A stretch of 64,000 nucleotides of DNA from Phaeotremella fagi (Eukaryota; Basidiomycota; Tremellomycetes; Tremellales; Phaeotremellaceae): contig BCHU01000012.1 in assembly GCA_001599715.1 (NCBI GenBank), forward strand, positions 982,803-1,046,802. Direction: 5' to 3'. Position numbers and translations under genes: made by a program. The notes beneath the pieces are model-generated. The model was given only the letters and a program-made list of their open reading frames with translations. It was not told the DNA's origin and searched no databases. The first letter of the stretch is position 1. Each line of letters opens with the position of its first letter. Positions 1-10,674 of this stretch are shown here, piece by piece.

Positions 1-468
1 AGTTTGAAACTTTGGTTTGTGCTTCGAAGCTTTGGTGTAGAGGGTTATCAGAGTCATCTCCGAAGAGTAAGTCTTGTGGGTGATATCCACTAACATGCGT
101 AGGGTATCTCGCATTGTTCAGAGCTCGCATCTATCGTCAAAGCATCACCTAATTTCGAACTGGTAATTGAGCCCTCATTGGCGCTGTTGGTATTCCGTCT
201 GATCCCCAACAAACCAAATACACTTCCAGACGTGGAACTGAATCTGCTGAATCAGCGTCTAAATACCAGACTTGGATCCCGTTACGATGTTATGTTAACT
301 CAAACCGTGTTGCATAGCGTGGAGAGGGAGGTGTTCTGCATACGATTCGCTATGGGTGGTATCAAGACTCAACTCGACGATGTCAAGGCAACTTGGTCGA
401 TCATTGAGGAAGAAGGTGCTAAGGTTTTGAAGGAATGGGATGCAGGTCGTAAAACTGAGGGGATTTAG
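1..468 (+). CDS. PLP-dependent aromatic amino-acid decarboxylase, C-terminal part
   Basis: This is the 3' end of a group II py­ridoxal-phosphate decarboxylase (DOPA/tryptophan/tyrosine decarboxylase type); the catalytic lysine region lies left of the window. Exons are <1-66 and 103-468. The first exon reads SLKLWFVLRSFGVEGYQ, the family's 'LKLW.V.R.FG' helix just before the C-terminal domain. A 36-nt intron (GTAAGT...CTAAC...TAG) follows, and the second exon carries the C-terminal domain (GISHCSELA, FRLIPN, RLNTRLGS, IRFAMGG). Such enzymes are cytosolic and release CO2 from aromatic amino acids; which substrate is used cannot be told from this fragment. The family and frame are seen directly; the substrate is unknown. 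Confidence 0.85.
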
Positions 469-842
469 AGATAGAATAGAAATGCCGAGTAGAATGAACA
501 TCTGAATCAAAATTCAAGATGACGATATGCCAAACTGCCATTACCATGCCGAAATCGTGAATGTGATGGATGCCTCAAATTGTAAACATGCTTTATCGAT
601 TCTATCCTTCTACTTCATTCTTTTTCCAGACAAATCTTCAATCTTCGACTGTACTATTGAATTCATCACTTATATATATAAACATGGAGTAGGTCATCAT
701 CAGACACTGAGTTGACACCAATGCTAATGATCCACTCGTTTTCAGAGCTTTTTACCAGCAAATCCTTCCTCATCTTCCCCTTAATTTACAAGCGATCATT
801 CTCGATCCTCCATCCCTCTCGAATCCTTCCTCATTCATTCCA
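469..842. other. intergenic: decarboxylase 3' flank and leader of the next gene
   Basis: No credible coding region. There is an AT run at about 671-680. A GTAGGT donor-like site (689) and pyrimidine-rich CAG sites (745 and 843) suggest that the leader of the next gene is spliced. Confidence 0.5.
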
Positions 843-1426
843 GTGATCAAAGCTATCATACCGTACACCCAGTATGTTGTAGTTCTCATTGCCTTCTACA
901 TCGTCTGGTCCGTCCTCTCAGGATTATTTGGTTATGTTTCTCGATTCATGAGATTCGCCTTAAAAGTTGGTCCCATCCTTGGTATCATTGGTTGGTTCAT
1001 GGCGAATTCCGGTCAAGGAAGTATGGGAGAATTAGTGGAGTTAGCGAAACAATACGCTGGTCTTAGTACGAATAATGGTGGGAACGAATCTCCAGGTATT
1101 GCTCAATTGGCTGGTCTTTTTGGTGGTGACTCGAAATCGAAAACCAAACGTAGGTTTACATTTCTTATCCTTTCATTCCAATGTTTATTGAAAGAATTTT
1201 TCTTATAGCTCGTACACGTAGTAACAAGAAGAAATCCGCTGAAACTAACCCTGACTTCATCTCTTCGATCATCGAATCCGCAACTGGATTAGGGGGAGAT
1301 CAGGTGGAAGGTGTTCAAGGTTTCGTTCAGGATTACGTCAAAAAAGCTGTTGCTAAAGCTGCTGGATTAGATTGGTTAACGAATGACGAGGCAGAGAAAG
1401 ATAAGAAGAAGAAGAGAACACGCTGA
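843..1426 (+). CDS. small membrane protein of unknown function
   Basis: Not recognised. Exons 843-1149 and 1209-1426 join in frame (intron 1150-1208) to give about 174 residues. Residues about 9-30 and 38-55 are hydrophobic and could form two membrane segments. Next comes a Gly/Asn-rich linker, a basic patch (TKPRTRSNKKK), an amphipathic region (IISSI..., VQDYVKKAVAKAAG) and a lysine-rich tail ending KDKKKKRTR. The hydrophobic start has no ATG: the frame opens at a GTG that directly follows a CAG. The true start is therefore probably in an upstream spliced exon; one option is an A at 688 joined to TG at 844, which would create a split ATG. The 5' end is unresolved. Confidence 0.55.
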
Positions 1427-1648
1427 GTATGAAGATGGTTGGATATATACTGCTTATGTCTGTCTTTGGGGAGAAAGATGTGCTTGATCAGTCGCTTATT
1501 AAAACAAACAAACATTTGTACCATCAGTTACTCAATCAAACATGAAGCATTACTTTGTCTCTGAGTTTACTGTTCTACATTTCATTTGCAATTTCAATTT
1601 TCGTCCTACGTTCATGAAGAACTTCATCAGTTGAATCCTTGTGTCACC

Positions 1649-2863
1649 ATGCCCGTCCCAGTCGACAACATAGAGGATTCGGATATCTCGACATCAACCG
1701 TCATCTTGAAAGGTAATCAACCTCGTGCAGAAGATTATCAAATACCCGGTATCCCACCTTTGGGTTTCTAGTCAGTATCATGTCTTGAGTCATCTCCAGT
1801 GAAACAGATGCTAACCCTCCGACCAGCGTACCAGATTTCATCACCTCTGAAGAAGAAGAATACCTTATAAGAAAGGTACGTCATCGTCAGACGACAATAT
1901 TATGGTCACTGTGTCGCATTGACTTTTTGAATTTTTTGATTGACAATTCTAGATCGAAGAGAGTCCACAACCCAAATGGAAGACCGTAGGAAGTGGTAGA
2001 AGATTACAGTACTGGGGTGAGTCTTTATTCATTACCTTCTGAAAATGTCTGATCAAATTTAGGTGGAACTCTCTCCAAGTCAGGCGTACTCTTGCCAGAA
2101 ACCATACCCCAATTTCTCACCACTTTGTCAGTTTGCTATTTCAAATCAATGATAATCTCAAACGTTCTCGACACTGATGAACAACAGTCCTGCCATTATT
2201 GAAAGAATAGAACTTTTTTTGAACGAAATCTTGAAACCATCAGGTGCAGGAGGGTCAGACAAGGTCTTAGATATCAATCAAGTCCTCGTCAATGAATATC
2301 AACCAGGTCAAGGAATATCTGTACGTATCTGTTGCTGAACTCATAAACTGTATTAATACTGTCTCTCTCAGCCTCATGAAGATGGGGGAGCTTTCCAAAA
2401 TCTGGTAGTCACTCTTTCTTTAGGTTCTCATACAGTACTTGACATACATCATTACCTATCAGATACATCGCCTTCTCCTCCCATGACCACCTCGACACCT
2501 AGAAATGATGATTCATCAGATACTCCTTCTGAAGGTCGACCAATCGCCGCCATTCCCTTAGCTCATATACTTCTTCTACCAAGATCCCTGTTCGTCCTAT
2601 CATCATCCTTATACACCTCCCATCTACACGGCATCTCCTCCAGAACAACAGATCTTATCCTTCGTGAAACGTCAAAAGACGGTTCGGAAAAGGGGGTGAC
2701 TATAGCAAACGTTGATCTGCTAGGTGAAGCTACTTTGATCGACCGGCTTCGCGAAGAAGGACGATTGGAGCTCGAAAGAACGACCAGAACTAGTTTAACT
2801 TTTCGCCATGCCAACAAGGTATTGAAAGGTGGAGCCTTCAATCTTGGTATCAAGAGGACTTGA
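1649..2863 (+). CDS. ALKBH6: ALKBH6-like 2-oxoglutarate/Fe(II) dioxygenase
   Basis: AlkB homologue 6 family; 307 residues from six exons (1649-1770, 1827-1875, 1953-2016, 2063-2126, 2188-2320, 2372-2863), all joins in frame. Family blocks are clear: YVPDFITSEEEEYL near the N-terminus, KWKTVGSGRRLQYWGG (nucleotide-recognition region), VLVNEYQPGQGISPHEDG with the iron-binding HxD pair, SLGSHTVLD, then SLYTSHLHGI with the distal His and TSLTFR with the 2-oxoglutarate-binding Arg. AlkB enzymes oxidatively demethylate nucleic acids; the substrate of the ALKBH6 branch is poorly known and may be RNA or DNA. A serine/proline-rich insert (about residues 180-200) separates HxD from the C-terminal half, as in other fungal members. 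The gene is convergent with the next one, leaving about 125 bases between stops. Confidence 0.9.
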
Positions 2864-2988
2864 ACAGTGTCCTGTGAAGGAGATTTTTGTCGTAGAAATG
2901 CGACTAAGAGTGTAGATATAGGTCTGATGTAGCCTATGCCTGTTATCAGATATCGATTCCAATCACCCAAATGCAATGCACTTACAAA

Positions 2989-3729
2989 TCACGTTGTAAC
3001 GTCCAAACCAAATTCATCCATCATGTCCTGTAAGACAGTCCTACTCTCCCCATCTGAACGAGTAGATTTTGAATTGTTGATTGCGAGAGAGTCAAAATGA
3101 GGCGTCAATGATTGATTGACCTTGCTTGCCAACGTTGACGATGGATTGTTCGTCCAAGCATGTTGAGCTTCAGAAACGCTGTGGCCAATAGAGACAGTCT
3201 TGGATCGATTATTCGAATCTCCAGTAAAAACATCTGCAGTTGGCGAATATGTAGTGATTGGACCATTCGTAAAGAGCGAAATATCAGGGGATATCGGACT
3301 GGGTAGACTTGATGAGGTGGTATTGTCATCCACGCTGAGCCATATCTCTTCCGTCGTCTCAACTTCAACCTCAGGTGAAGGTACACGGATAATAATTCCT
3401 CTCCGTTTAGCAACCACAACCAAAGCCATCACTACAACGGCCAACTCTGCTTCTCCTCCTTGAACGATCTTGAGTGGATCAACGACACTGAGATCCAAAC
3501 TCAAGACGTCATCTGCTAAGACCCCCAAGACACATTTGATGACCGCAACTTCTTCCGTGATGTTGGAACATTTACGAATAGCGTATGGAAGTGGTAAACG
3601 TTGGTTGAGTAAACTCTCCAAAATCAAAAGTAAAAGAGAGGGCGAGGTTGCCGATAAAGTTCTTGGATGAATGGGGATGGAGAGAGCGTCGACCAGTTGA
3701 TACAAGAGAGGTAACGATGGTGTTGGCAT
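2989..3729 (-). CDS. CH-like (DUF5745/CEP95-type) domain protein
   Basis: Single-exon gene of 246 residues. The N-terminal 120 residues look like the calponin-homology-like DUF5745 domain seen at the N-terminus of CEP95-type proteins: LYQLVDALSIPI, ILESLLNQRLPLPYAIRK, VIKCVLGVLADD, then DPLKIVQGGEAELAVVVMAL. The rest is low-complexity Ser/Thr-rich with a short acidic helix at the C-terminus (LQDMMDEFGLDV). The family call is from memory of domain layout and is tentative. In animals such domains occur in centrosomal proteins, so a spindle-pole or cytoskeletal role is an inference only. The start ATG at 3729 follows a short A/T-rich leader. Confidence 0.5.
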   Translation of the reverse strand: MPTPSLPLLYQLVDALSIPIHPRTLSATSPSLLLLILESLLNQRLPLPYAIRKCSNITEEVAVIKCVLGVLADDVLSLDLSVVDPLKIVQGGEAELAVVVMALVVVAKRRGIIIRVPSPEVEVETTEEIWLSVDDNTTSSSLPSPISPDISLFTNGPITTYSPTADVFTGDSNNRSKTVSIGHSVSEAQHAWTNNPSSTLASKVNQSLTPHFDSLAINNSKSTRSDGESRTVLQDMMDEFGLDVTT

Positions 3730-4017
3730 CGACTTGGCGCCAAATCAATGTTTCAAGATACAAGAAGAATGAACAGTAGATGAAGACAAACAAAGTGACC
3801 GTGAAAGAGAAGAAGAAGAAACGCTGCAACAACAACAGTAACTTACTTTATTTACTTGTCAACAACATTCACGTGTTTGCTGGTGAATTAATTAAATCTG
3901 CATGAACAGTGGAATTATGGATGCTCATTTTTCTTGTTTCGTCTCTATATATATTTCTGGATATCATTCCCTTCAAATCGTGAATTCCACCTCGACTTCC
4001 TCGCTTAGTCCCTAAAA

Positions 4018-6529
4018 TCAAACCTTTACTCCTTGTCCCTCTAAGAATCGCTTGACATCAGCGAGGAGTTCGAGCTGTTCTTCCGTTGTAAGGGACGTAA
4101 CGATAGCTTGTAAAAGACCGCCAACAGTCACGTTTTGAATCTGTTGAGGAGTATTAGATAGTTCCTTAACGAATAAAAAGACTCACTCTGATCAAAGAAC
4201 TGTAATAGACATAGGAGAACATGCCCATCATGAATCTACGAGTTTGATTAGCTTGAATCGATTTTCGAGCAAAAAACACCTACTGGCAATCCATACGGTC
4301 GGTCATTCCTCCATGTCCAGGGATAGAATGGCCAAAGTCCTTGATGTTGAAGGCTCTCTTGAAACCTGAAGCAAAGAATCCACCAAATGGCGCGACTAGA
4401 GAAGCAAAGGTGGCCATGACAAGACAGTGGAGTTGGAACGGTGCGTAGGAAATTGCCGGAGGTGGATGACCGAGCTAAGAGAGGCGTTCAGCGAAACATT
4501 GCGGATAAGTTCAACGTTTTTCCACTTACAATCGTTTGAAGGATCGCCTTAGCAGGTCCACTGAAGTGGAAGTCGCGCCATAAAAACACAGGATTCGGTT
4601 TGCAGGTGACCTGGGAGAGAACATTGGTACCAAGATCTCTTGCTGGACATATCATGTATGGGAAACGCATGAAAAAGGTTCCCCACTGTAAGCTTGGTAA
4701 GTGAAATCTAAAGGTTCCACGAGCAGTAAACTTACAGCAAGAGCAAAGATCAACGTGCAAATGAAGGCTCCCACGAATCCCTCTACAGTCTTCTTTGGGC
4801 TCAGCTTGATCAATGGTGTACGTCCGAACGCCTTTCCTAATGAAAGTTCAGTACTATCTTCACACGCACTAGAATCTTTACTCACCACAGATATATGCCA
4901 TAACATCATTACAAATTACCAATGATGCTGGAATGAAGAACCAAATCAAACCTTCGAGAATGTTGTTGATGATGAAATGGCTGCAAGATTCAGTTTTGCG
5001 GTGTGTTAATGACCTACCTTGAAACAACAATGACCAACAAACTCATATGGACCCAGCAGAAAAGGGCAAATTGCTGACGTAGATATTGCTTTTGAAGATT
5101 AGCGACAAAGCCAACGAATCCTAACAGGACGTGAGTAAGTGGCAACCTTAGGAATCAGAGCTGTACTCACCCACGACGTAAAGCATGAAACTGATGAAAC
5201 GGTGATTCTTGGCAAATGGGATAAAGTATGCGTCGACAAAGACAATGTGTTTGAAGTAGTAGATGATTGATTCTCCGTACAAGAAGTAATTTGTAACCAC
5301 GAAGAAATACCTGAAGTCTTAGCGTTTACTAGATGATGAAGACGTACCAATTAAGTGTTTTACTCCATTTATCCTCTGAATCTGGTTTGGGGGACCCTTC
5401 TAGAAGCAGAGTCAGCAAGAGAATGTTACTATAGCCTTACGATCTCTTAATTCGAATAGAGCAGTGACTTCCTTGTATACCAATGTTTGACATAACATGA
5501 CTAAAATGATCATGTATGGATGACCAAGACATAACAAAGCTAGAGGTTAGCGCCAGCCGGACCACTCGACCTACTGATGAAACCACCAATCATAATAAAC
5601 GTCCAAACAGTCCTTTCAATCATGTTACGATCCTTCTTAGGTGGGGGTGTAGGAATGACTGTTTCCCCTTCTTTCCCTTCACCAGGTATAACGCCATCTT
5701 CGAATTTGACACTGCTTTTACTTGGGCTGGAAGGGGTGACGAGTCCAGAAGGACCTGACGGAGAGAAATCGACAGGAGTTTTACGTTTTCTGTTAGATGG
5801 TAATGGATCTCCTTTAGGTTGAGGTAATTTGTCGGGAAGTTGAGGATTGAATTGAGAGGAGCGAGGGCTTTTGAGAGCCGAAACGGTTTCGACTGCTGAC
5901 GAAGCGAGCGAGGATGGGGGCGGTAAAGACTTGACAGTATCCGTGACGGAGACACTAGCTGTCTCTACAGTTGATTTGGCTGATTCGACAAGATTCTCAA
6001 GTGCTGTGTTGACTTTGGAGATCGTTTGGGGAGCTGAATCAACCACTGTTTCGATAGCGTTCTTGGTACCGTTAATGACGTTTGTTACAGTGTCCTGGGT
6101 GACCTGCTTGACATCCTCTGCACTCTCGGTGGTAGAAGCATCTTGAAGGTGATTTATTCCCTCTTTCACTTGTTCCTTGCCATTGGCTAAATGTTTTGAT
6201 CCGTTCTCGATAGTTTCGGTGACAGCTGCTGCAGTTTCCTCTACCACTTCCGAGGGAGTTGACGGAATTTTAGCTTGTGCTTTGGCCAATCGCTTCTTTG
6301 CGGACTTTGACAAAGTCTCAGCTGGTTGTGCTGAAGATTGGACACTGGATGCCGCAAGATCAATACCAGTCAATGCTATGTGGGAGACAAATTAAACGTA
6401 CGGTTGTTTGTCAACCAACTCTTCTTCCTCTTCCTCCTCGACATCCTCAATTCCCTCGGCATCATCGTTGAGTACGTCAAACATACTCTTGGAGACGAAA
6501 GGATTGGATCCTGCCTTCTTTGAAGCCAT
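4018..6529 (-). CDS. CDS1: CDP-diacylglycerol synthase (phosphatidate cytidylyltransferase)
   Basis: Makes CDP-diacylglycerol from phosphatidic acid and CTP in the ER, feeding phosphatidylinositol, phosphatidylserine and cardiolipin synthesis. Twelve exons (6402-6529, 5575-6344, 5441-5539, 5348-5399, 5171-5310, 5018-5120, 4886-4980, 4736-4836, 4530-4685, 4284-4474, 4187-4235, 4018-4140) join in frame to 668 residues. The family signature is intact near residues 585-612: [19 protein letters not shown] then MTDRMDCQ. Upstream are [10 protein letters not shown] and [12 protein letters not shown], and several membrane helices from about residue 290 onward. The soluble N-terminal part (about 290 residues, Ala/Thr/Val/Ser-rich, with a Glu stretch near residue 35) is much longer than in yeast Cds1. 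Exon 1 to exon 2 is the least certain join. Confidence 0.92.
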
Positions 6530-6905
6530 AATGGATGCTTTGTTGTGTGGATTAAGTAGAGAAATGTAATAGAAATGACTGAGAAGGAGAAAGAATTCTA
6601 GAAATTCCAAGTACAGTTTATGTTGTAAGAAGTTTCGATGACGTGGTGGAGCACGTGGTAGTCAATACACAGTCTGTAAGTTAAGCTTATAAGCTGTACT
6701 GGAGTACACCCTGGTAAATACTTGCATCAAGACGTGCTAAGTTGCTGCATTACTAGGTCGGAGCAGTGCTTCATGCCTCCAGCCATGCAAATTTCAAGCA
6801 GATAAATCATTGACACATTGTAAGTTCTATCTAACGACTTCATTATATATATTTTCTAATTTAATTTTCCTTTTCGAAACAGCCACAATCTCGATTTCGT
6901 ACATT
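6530..6905. promoter_or_regulatory. upstream region of CDS1 and 3' flank of permease
   Basis: No gene seen. There is a GCACGTGG E-box-like site (CACGTG at 6652-6657) about 120 bases upstream of the CDS1 start. Such a site is common by chance. Confidence 0.3.
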
Positions 6906-8888
6906 TTAAGCGTCGAGGACGTAGGCGTGAGGTTCAACCTTGTTTTGAGAATCAAACTTCTCGTTACTTCCATCATCATTGTACGTGGGTTGACCACCGT
7001 ATTTTGAACGCATGATTTCATCGATTCTTTGTTCTCCAAGAGATTCGTCCACTTCCTCAAAGTGGCGATTCATTCCTGGTGGAGGACTGAAATAACAGCA
7101 GAGGTAATAGGCAAGACCTGAGATACCTGTACCGGTAATCCATGACTGTGGGTAGAGGTTAGTCAAGCTCAGTAGTAAGACTCGGTAGACTTACCAAAGA
7201 GTAGATACGAGATGCTGCAACGTTGACAGTGACTGAATCACTGAGAACACCAATGAAACCTGGAGCGTTGATGGCGAAACCACTGAAATAGAACATTAGT
7301 TTTGAAAAAGCTTAGACTCGCAGAACTTACCAAAGGTAGGCTACGTAAGCTCTCCAGTTGATTCCCCAGGTGTAGTGGTACCATCCTTCCGAGTCTAAAG
7401 TGTAAAGATCATTGATACGGTAGTGACCACGTCTAACGAGCCAGTAGTCGGTAATCATTGGACCAGCGATACATGACAAGAGAACACCATAGGCACCAAG
7501 GTAGTTACCGAAAGTAGCGGAAGACTTGTACAAAAGCCATGGGCACATGGCGATACCGACAACAGCAGCGATGTAACCACCTCGTCTAATGTTGATGAAT
7601 CTTGGGAACAATGCAGTCAAGTCACACCCGGCTGAGACTGAGTTGGCAGCAACGTTAAGTAACAACTGGACGTAAATGAAACCAGCAGAGATGAAGATTA
7701 AACCAGCACGAGTCTTAGAATCACCATTTTCATCAAGCATTCGGTCCATGATTTTGACGACGTCCCAGATTTGTTCACCGAATTGAGGAACAGTAGATGA
7801 CGCAATGACAATACCTAGGAAGGAAGTGATTGAGAAACCAATTGGCATGGCGATCATTTGTGGCCAAACAGCTGCAGAGGGAGATTTAGCTCTTGAGGCA
7901 AAATCGGGGGCGTTGGTAATCAAAGTGAACATGTTGTTGAAAGTTGAAGAGATTGAGATGACCATTTGCCATGCAAGATCTGAACCTTGAAGTTTTGCTG
8001 GGGTACTGAAAACAGGACCGATACCACCGGCACGAGTGATGGACCAACTTCAGGATCAAGTCAGCTATTTATACTAACCAATTTTCAGGAGATATAAACT
8101 TACCCGAAGAAAGCGAAACCGACGATAGGACCGACAACAGCCTTAGCCATGAAAAGCCAACGAAGCTTGTGGATGGGAACATAGATTGTTGGGAGTGAGA
8201 GCAACCAATAAATGAAGAAAGAGAGGACATAAGCTAGAAGGTTTAGCTTTTGGTTCGCCGGTGTAAACGAAATACTAACCAGTTGTTGTCTCTGAGGATG
8301 CTGGCATACTGTTGGGTAGATTGACGAAAGAAGGCCATAGAGCTCTAATGAGAACATAGACACATTCGCCTCCCAACCAAGCTTGAACACCCCACCAGAT
8401 ACAAGCCATACCAGCACCTGTCATTGGGTTAGAGAAGACGCTTTCTTTTCCAAAGATGGAGCTTACGATTGAAGACTGGCCATAAGGAACCGAATAACCC
8501 AAACGTGGTTCTGTTGACAGCTGGGAAAGTGATACCGAAGATGGCACCTGGTCTGGCGTTGAGAACAAGCATTGGACCAACGAGAGAGTAACCGATGATG
8601 ACACAGATAAGAGCCTGCCACCAGTTAAGACCGGCAGCGATCATTGAAGAAGCGATTGTGAAAGTGTTCAAGTTGAAACTGTCAGCAATCCAGAAGGATA
8701 CCTATGTGGTCGTCAGACAAGGTCAAGGAGTGTGAGAAAAAAAAATGACGTACGAAATTCCAAGCATCCCAAGTTTTCTTTTCAGGAGTGACTGGAAGAA
8801 GATCCTCGGTAGCAAGGAAGAGTTCAGCATGACTGAGACCCTCTGGATGTTCAGTTTCGAGTTTACGAATGATTTGACGAGCTCTCAT
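6906..8888 (-). CDS. NCS1 nucleobase permease (uracil/allantoin type)
   Basis: Plasma-membrane proton symporter of the NCS1 family, Fur-type (uracil, allantoin, related compounds). Seven exons (8754-8888, 8467-8701, 8280-8417, 8104-8233, 7331-8047, 7195-7282, 6906-7145) give 560 residues, usual for the family. Diagnostic blocks: NEDLLPV-like TEDLLPV before TM1, WNFVSFWIADSFNLNTF in TM1, GLNWWQALICVIIGY, GPMLVLNARPGAIFGI, then SITRAGGIGPVF, ISSTFNNMFTLITNAPDFA and a DYW block (ITDYWLVRRGHY). Start at 8888 was chosen because it is the first ATG; a TTG lies just upstream. Exact substrate cannot be read off. It is divergently transcribed from a Dcg1-like hydantoin racemase, which supports a role in uptake of purine-derived nitrogen such as allantoin or uracil. 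Confidence 0.88.
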
Positions 8889-9552
8889 TGTTTCGATTGT
8901 CAAGACAAGAAATGAAAGGAATATGAGGGAGCGGAGGGTCAGAAGGGGCCTAACTATATATATGTAAGGTGAAAATTTATGCTATCAGGCTCCACTTTTT
9001 TTCATTGGCTTGAAGATCTGGAATAAGTCTCGCATAGATAAGAGAAATTTGCATTTTTCTGTGAATTAGCTTAGAATAAACTTTATCCCTTCGTGAAATC
9101 AAATTGATTTGCGCCATGGTCGGAGTGCCGACACGAAAGGATCAACACTTTCACCAAAATAACGAGAGCCATAGATAAGGACTGATCTCCACCAATGAGT
9201 CTTCGACAAATTCAGCTCAGGAACAACTAAGCTTACACCATGTGAGAGCGTCATACGAGCAGCATCATCTTGGCTGTCGCTGGGCTACCACTGGGCAACG
9301 AGATTCGCTCGCTTCGGGCTGCTTAACATGATCTCAATTTCCTTCTTATCATTTCCTTATCATTCTAGCTAGGTCGAAAAAGCTTCTGGGCTTTTAAGTT
9401 GAATCTGTGATTAGCTTCCGATGGATTATCTTCTCTTTACGTAGCCAATGACGTCTCGTCAAATTTCACCTTCGCTATGAAGCTAATCGTAAGTAACAGA
9501 AATTTTACTGCTGTCAGCTTTCCTTCGACTGAATTGCTTTGTAGCCTGCAAG
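8889..9552. promoter_or_regulatory. shared divergent promoter with GATA-factor sites
   Basis: The 664 bases between the permease and racemase starts contain three or more GATAAG/CTTATC sites: 9037-9042, 9174-9179, 9345-9350 and 9356-9361. There are weaker TTATC cores at 9083-9087 and 9426-9430. A TATATATAT run lies at 8956-8964, about 70 bases upstream of the permease start. In fungi HGATAR sites bind nitrogen-regulatory GATA factors (AreA/Gat1/Are1). Binding here is inferred, not shown. Confidence 0.6.
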
Positions 9553-10363
9553 ATGGCCTCCCTACCAAAAATCTTGGTAATCAATCCAAACGCGACCGAG
9601 GTGAGTCTCTAAAGAATGAAAACCATTTTTATATGTATGCTGATATCACCGAGGCTTTCTCGGTCGCGATGGAAAGTAGTATCCAGTGCGATGGTGTGAT
9701 ATTAGAGTTCTTCACTGCGCCAAGCCCCAGTGCACCTCTCTCAATTGAAGGTTCTTTCGATTCTGTCATGTCTGCTGCAGCTTGTTTATCAAGTTTGCGA
9801 GAACAGATATCGAAATGGGATGGCGTGAGTCGGCCTCAATGAACAGCTCAATGCTGAGAGATTAGTTCGTTGTCGCATGTTTTTCAGCTCATCCCCTGAC
9901 TCACGCTTTACGTGAACTTACCTCTGCACCTGTGATATCAATCTTGGAAGCTCCTTTACTTCTAGGTTCCACCCTAGGGTCAAAAACTGGAATATTGACA
10001 ACCTCACCTCGTTGGGTACCGTTACTCACACACGACATAAGTTCGCTTCATCTATCAGGTCTTAATGCTGCAGGTGTGGTCTCCTCAGGGATGTCAGTAC
10101 TTGACTTGGAACATTTACCTAAGGAAGATGTATTGAAACGTTTGGGGGATAAAGCGAAAGAAGAGTTGGTTGGTGATAGAGGAGCAGATGTCATTGTCTT
10201 GGGTTGTGCTGGGATGGCAGGTTTAGATAAAGCAGTCAGTGATGCTTGTGGAGAAGGAATTATGGTTTTAGATCCAGTAGCATGCGGAGTTCAACTATGT
10301 GCGAGCTTGTTGCGTCTTGGATTGAAGACGAGTAAATCTGGAATGTATGCAAGCGTAGTGTAA
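9553..10363 (+). CDS. DCG1: Dcg1-like Asp/Glu/hydantoin racemase
   Basis: Three exons (9553-9600, 9654-9824, 9866-10363) give 238 residues, the usual length. The protein opens with KILVINPNATE, the family hallmark, and holds two candidate catalytic cysteines: VVACFSAHPL (middle) and VLGCAGMAG (C-terminal half), the two-base layout of the Asp/Glu/hydantoin racemase fold. The second acceptor was chosen as ATTAG (9865) rather than the nearer TTTTCAG because only the former keeps the frame and restores FVVACFS. In yeast DCG1 sits in the allantoin-degradation (DAL) cluster and is under nitrogen control; here it is head-to-head with an NCS1 permease. Racemisation of hydantoin/allantoin-type intermediates is the likely chemistry, but it is not proven for this subfamily. 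Confidence 0.85.
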
Positions 10364-10674
10364 ATCTGTATGTCTAACTTGAAGGTTGATTGATGATTGA
10401 TGGACTTGAAACGCGAAACCATATTTGAGAGACTCCTTCCATCAAATCATTACATTTCTTGTTTAAACCTAAAGCTACGTTCCTTCTTTCTCCTAATCTC
10501 TATACACCTCTAGTCCTCTCATCACTGTATATTTACTGTCGACATCTGGTGTGGATATTGCCACCCGTCTACATCTCCCACCCCTTTCCCTCGTCAACTC
10601 CAGAATCCCTTTCCCTCCTCAAACCCCATCTCCAAAACCTAAACTCGATAGTTCGACACAACCAACTCCCCACA
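10364..10674. other. intergenic leader of RING gene
   Basis: Pyrimidine-rich leader. An open frame continues upstream of the RING gene ATG but has no ATG of its own, so it is treated as 5' UTR. Confidence 0.5.

Noticed and set aside
2563..2976. 137-codon minus-strand frame within the ALKBH6 gene
   Set aside because: Antisense shadow of a well supported exon; no family features.
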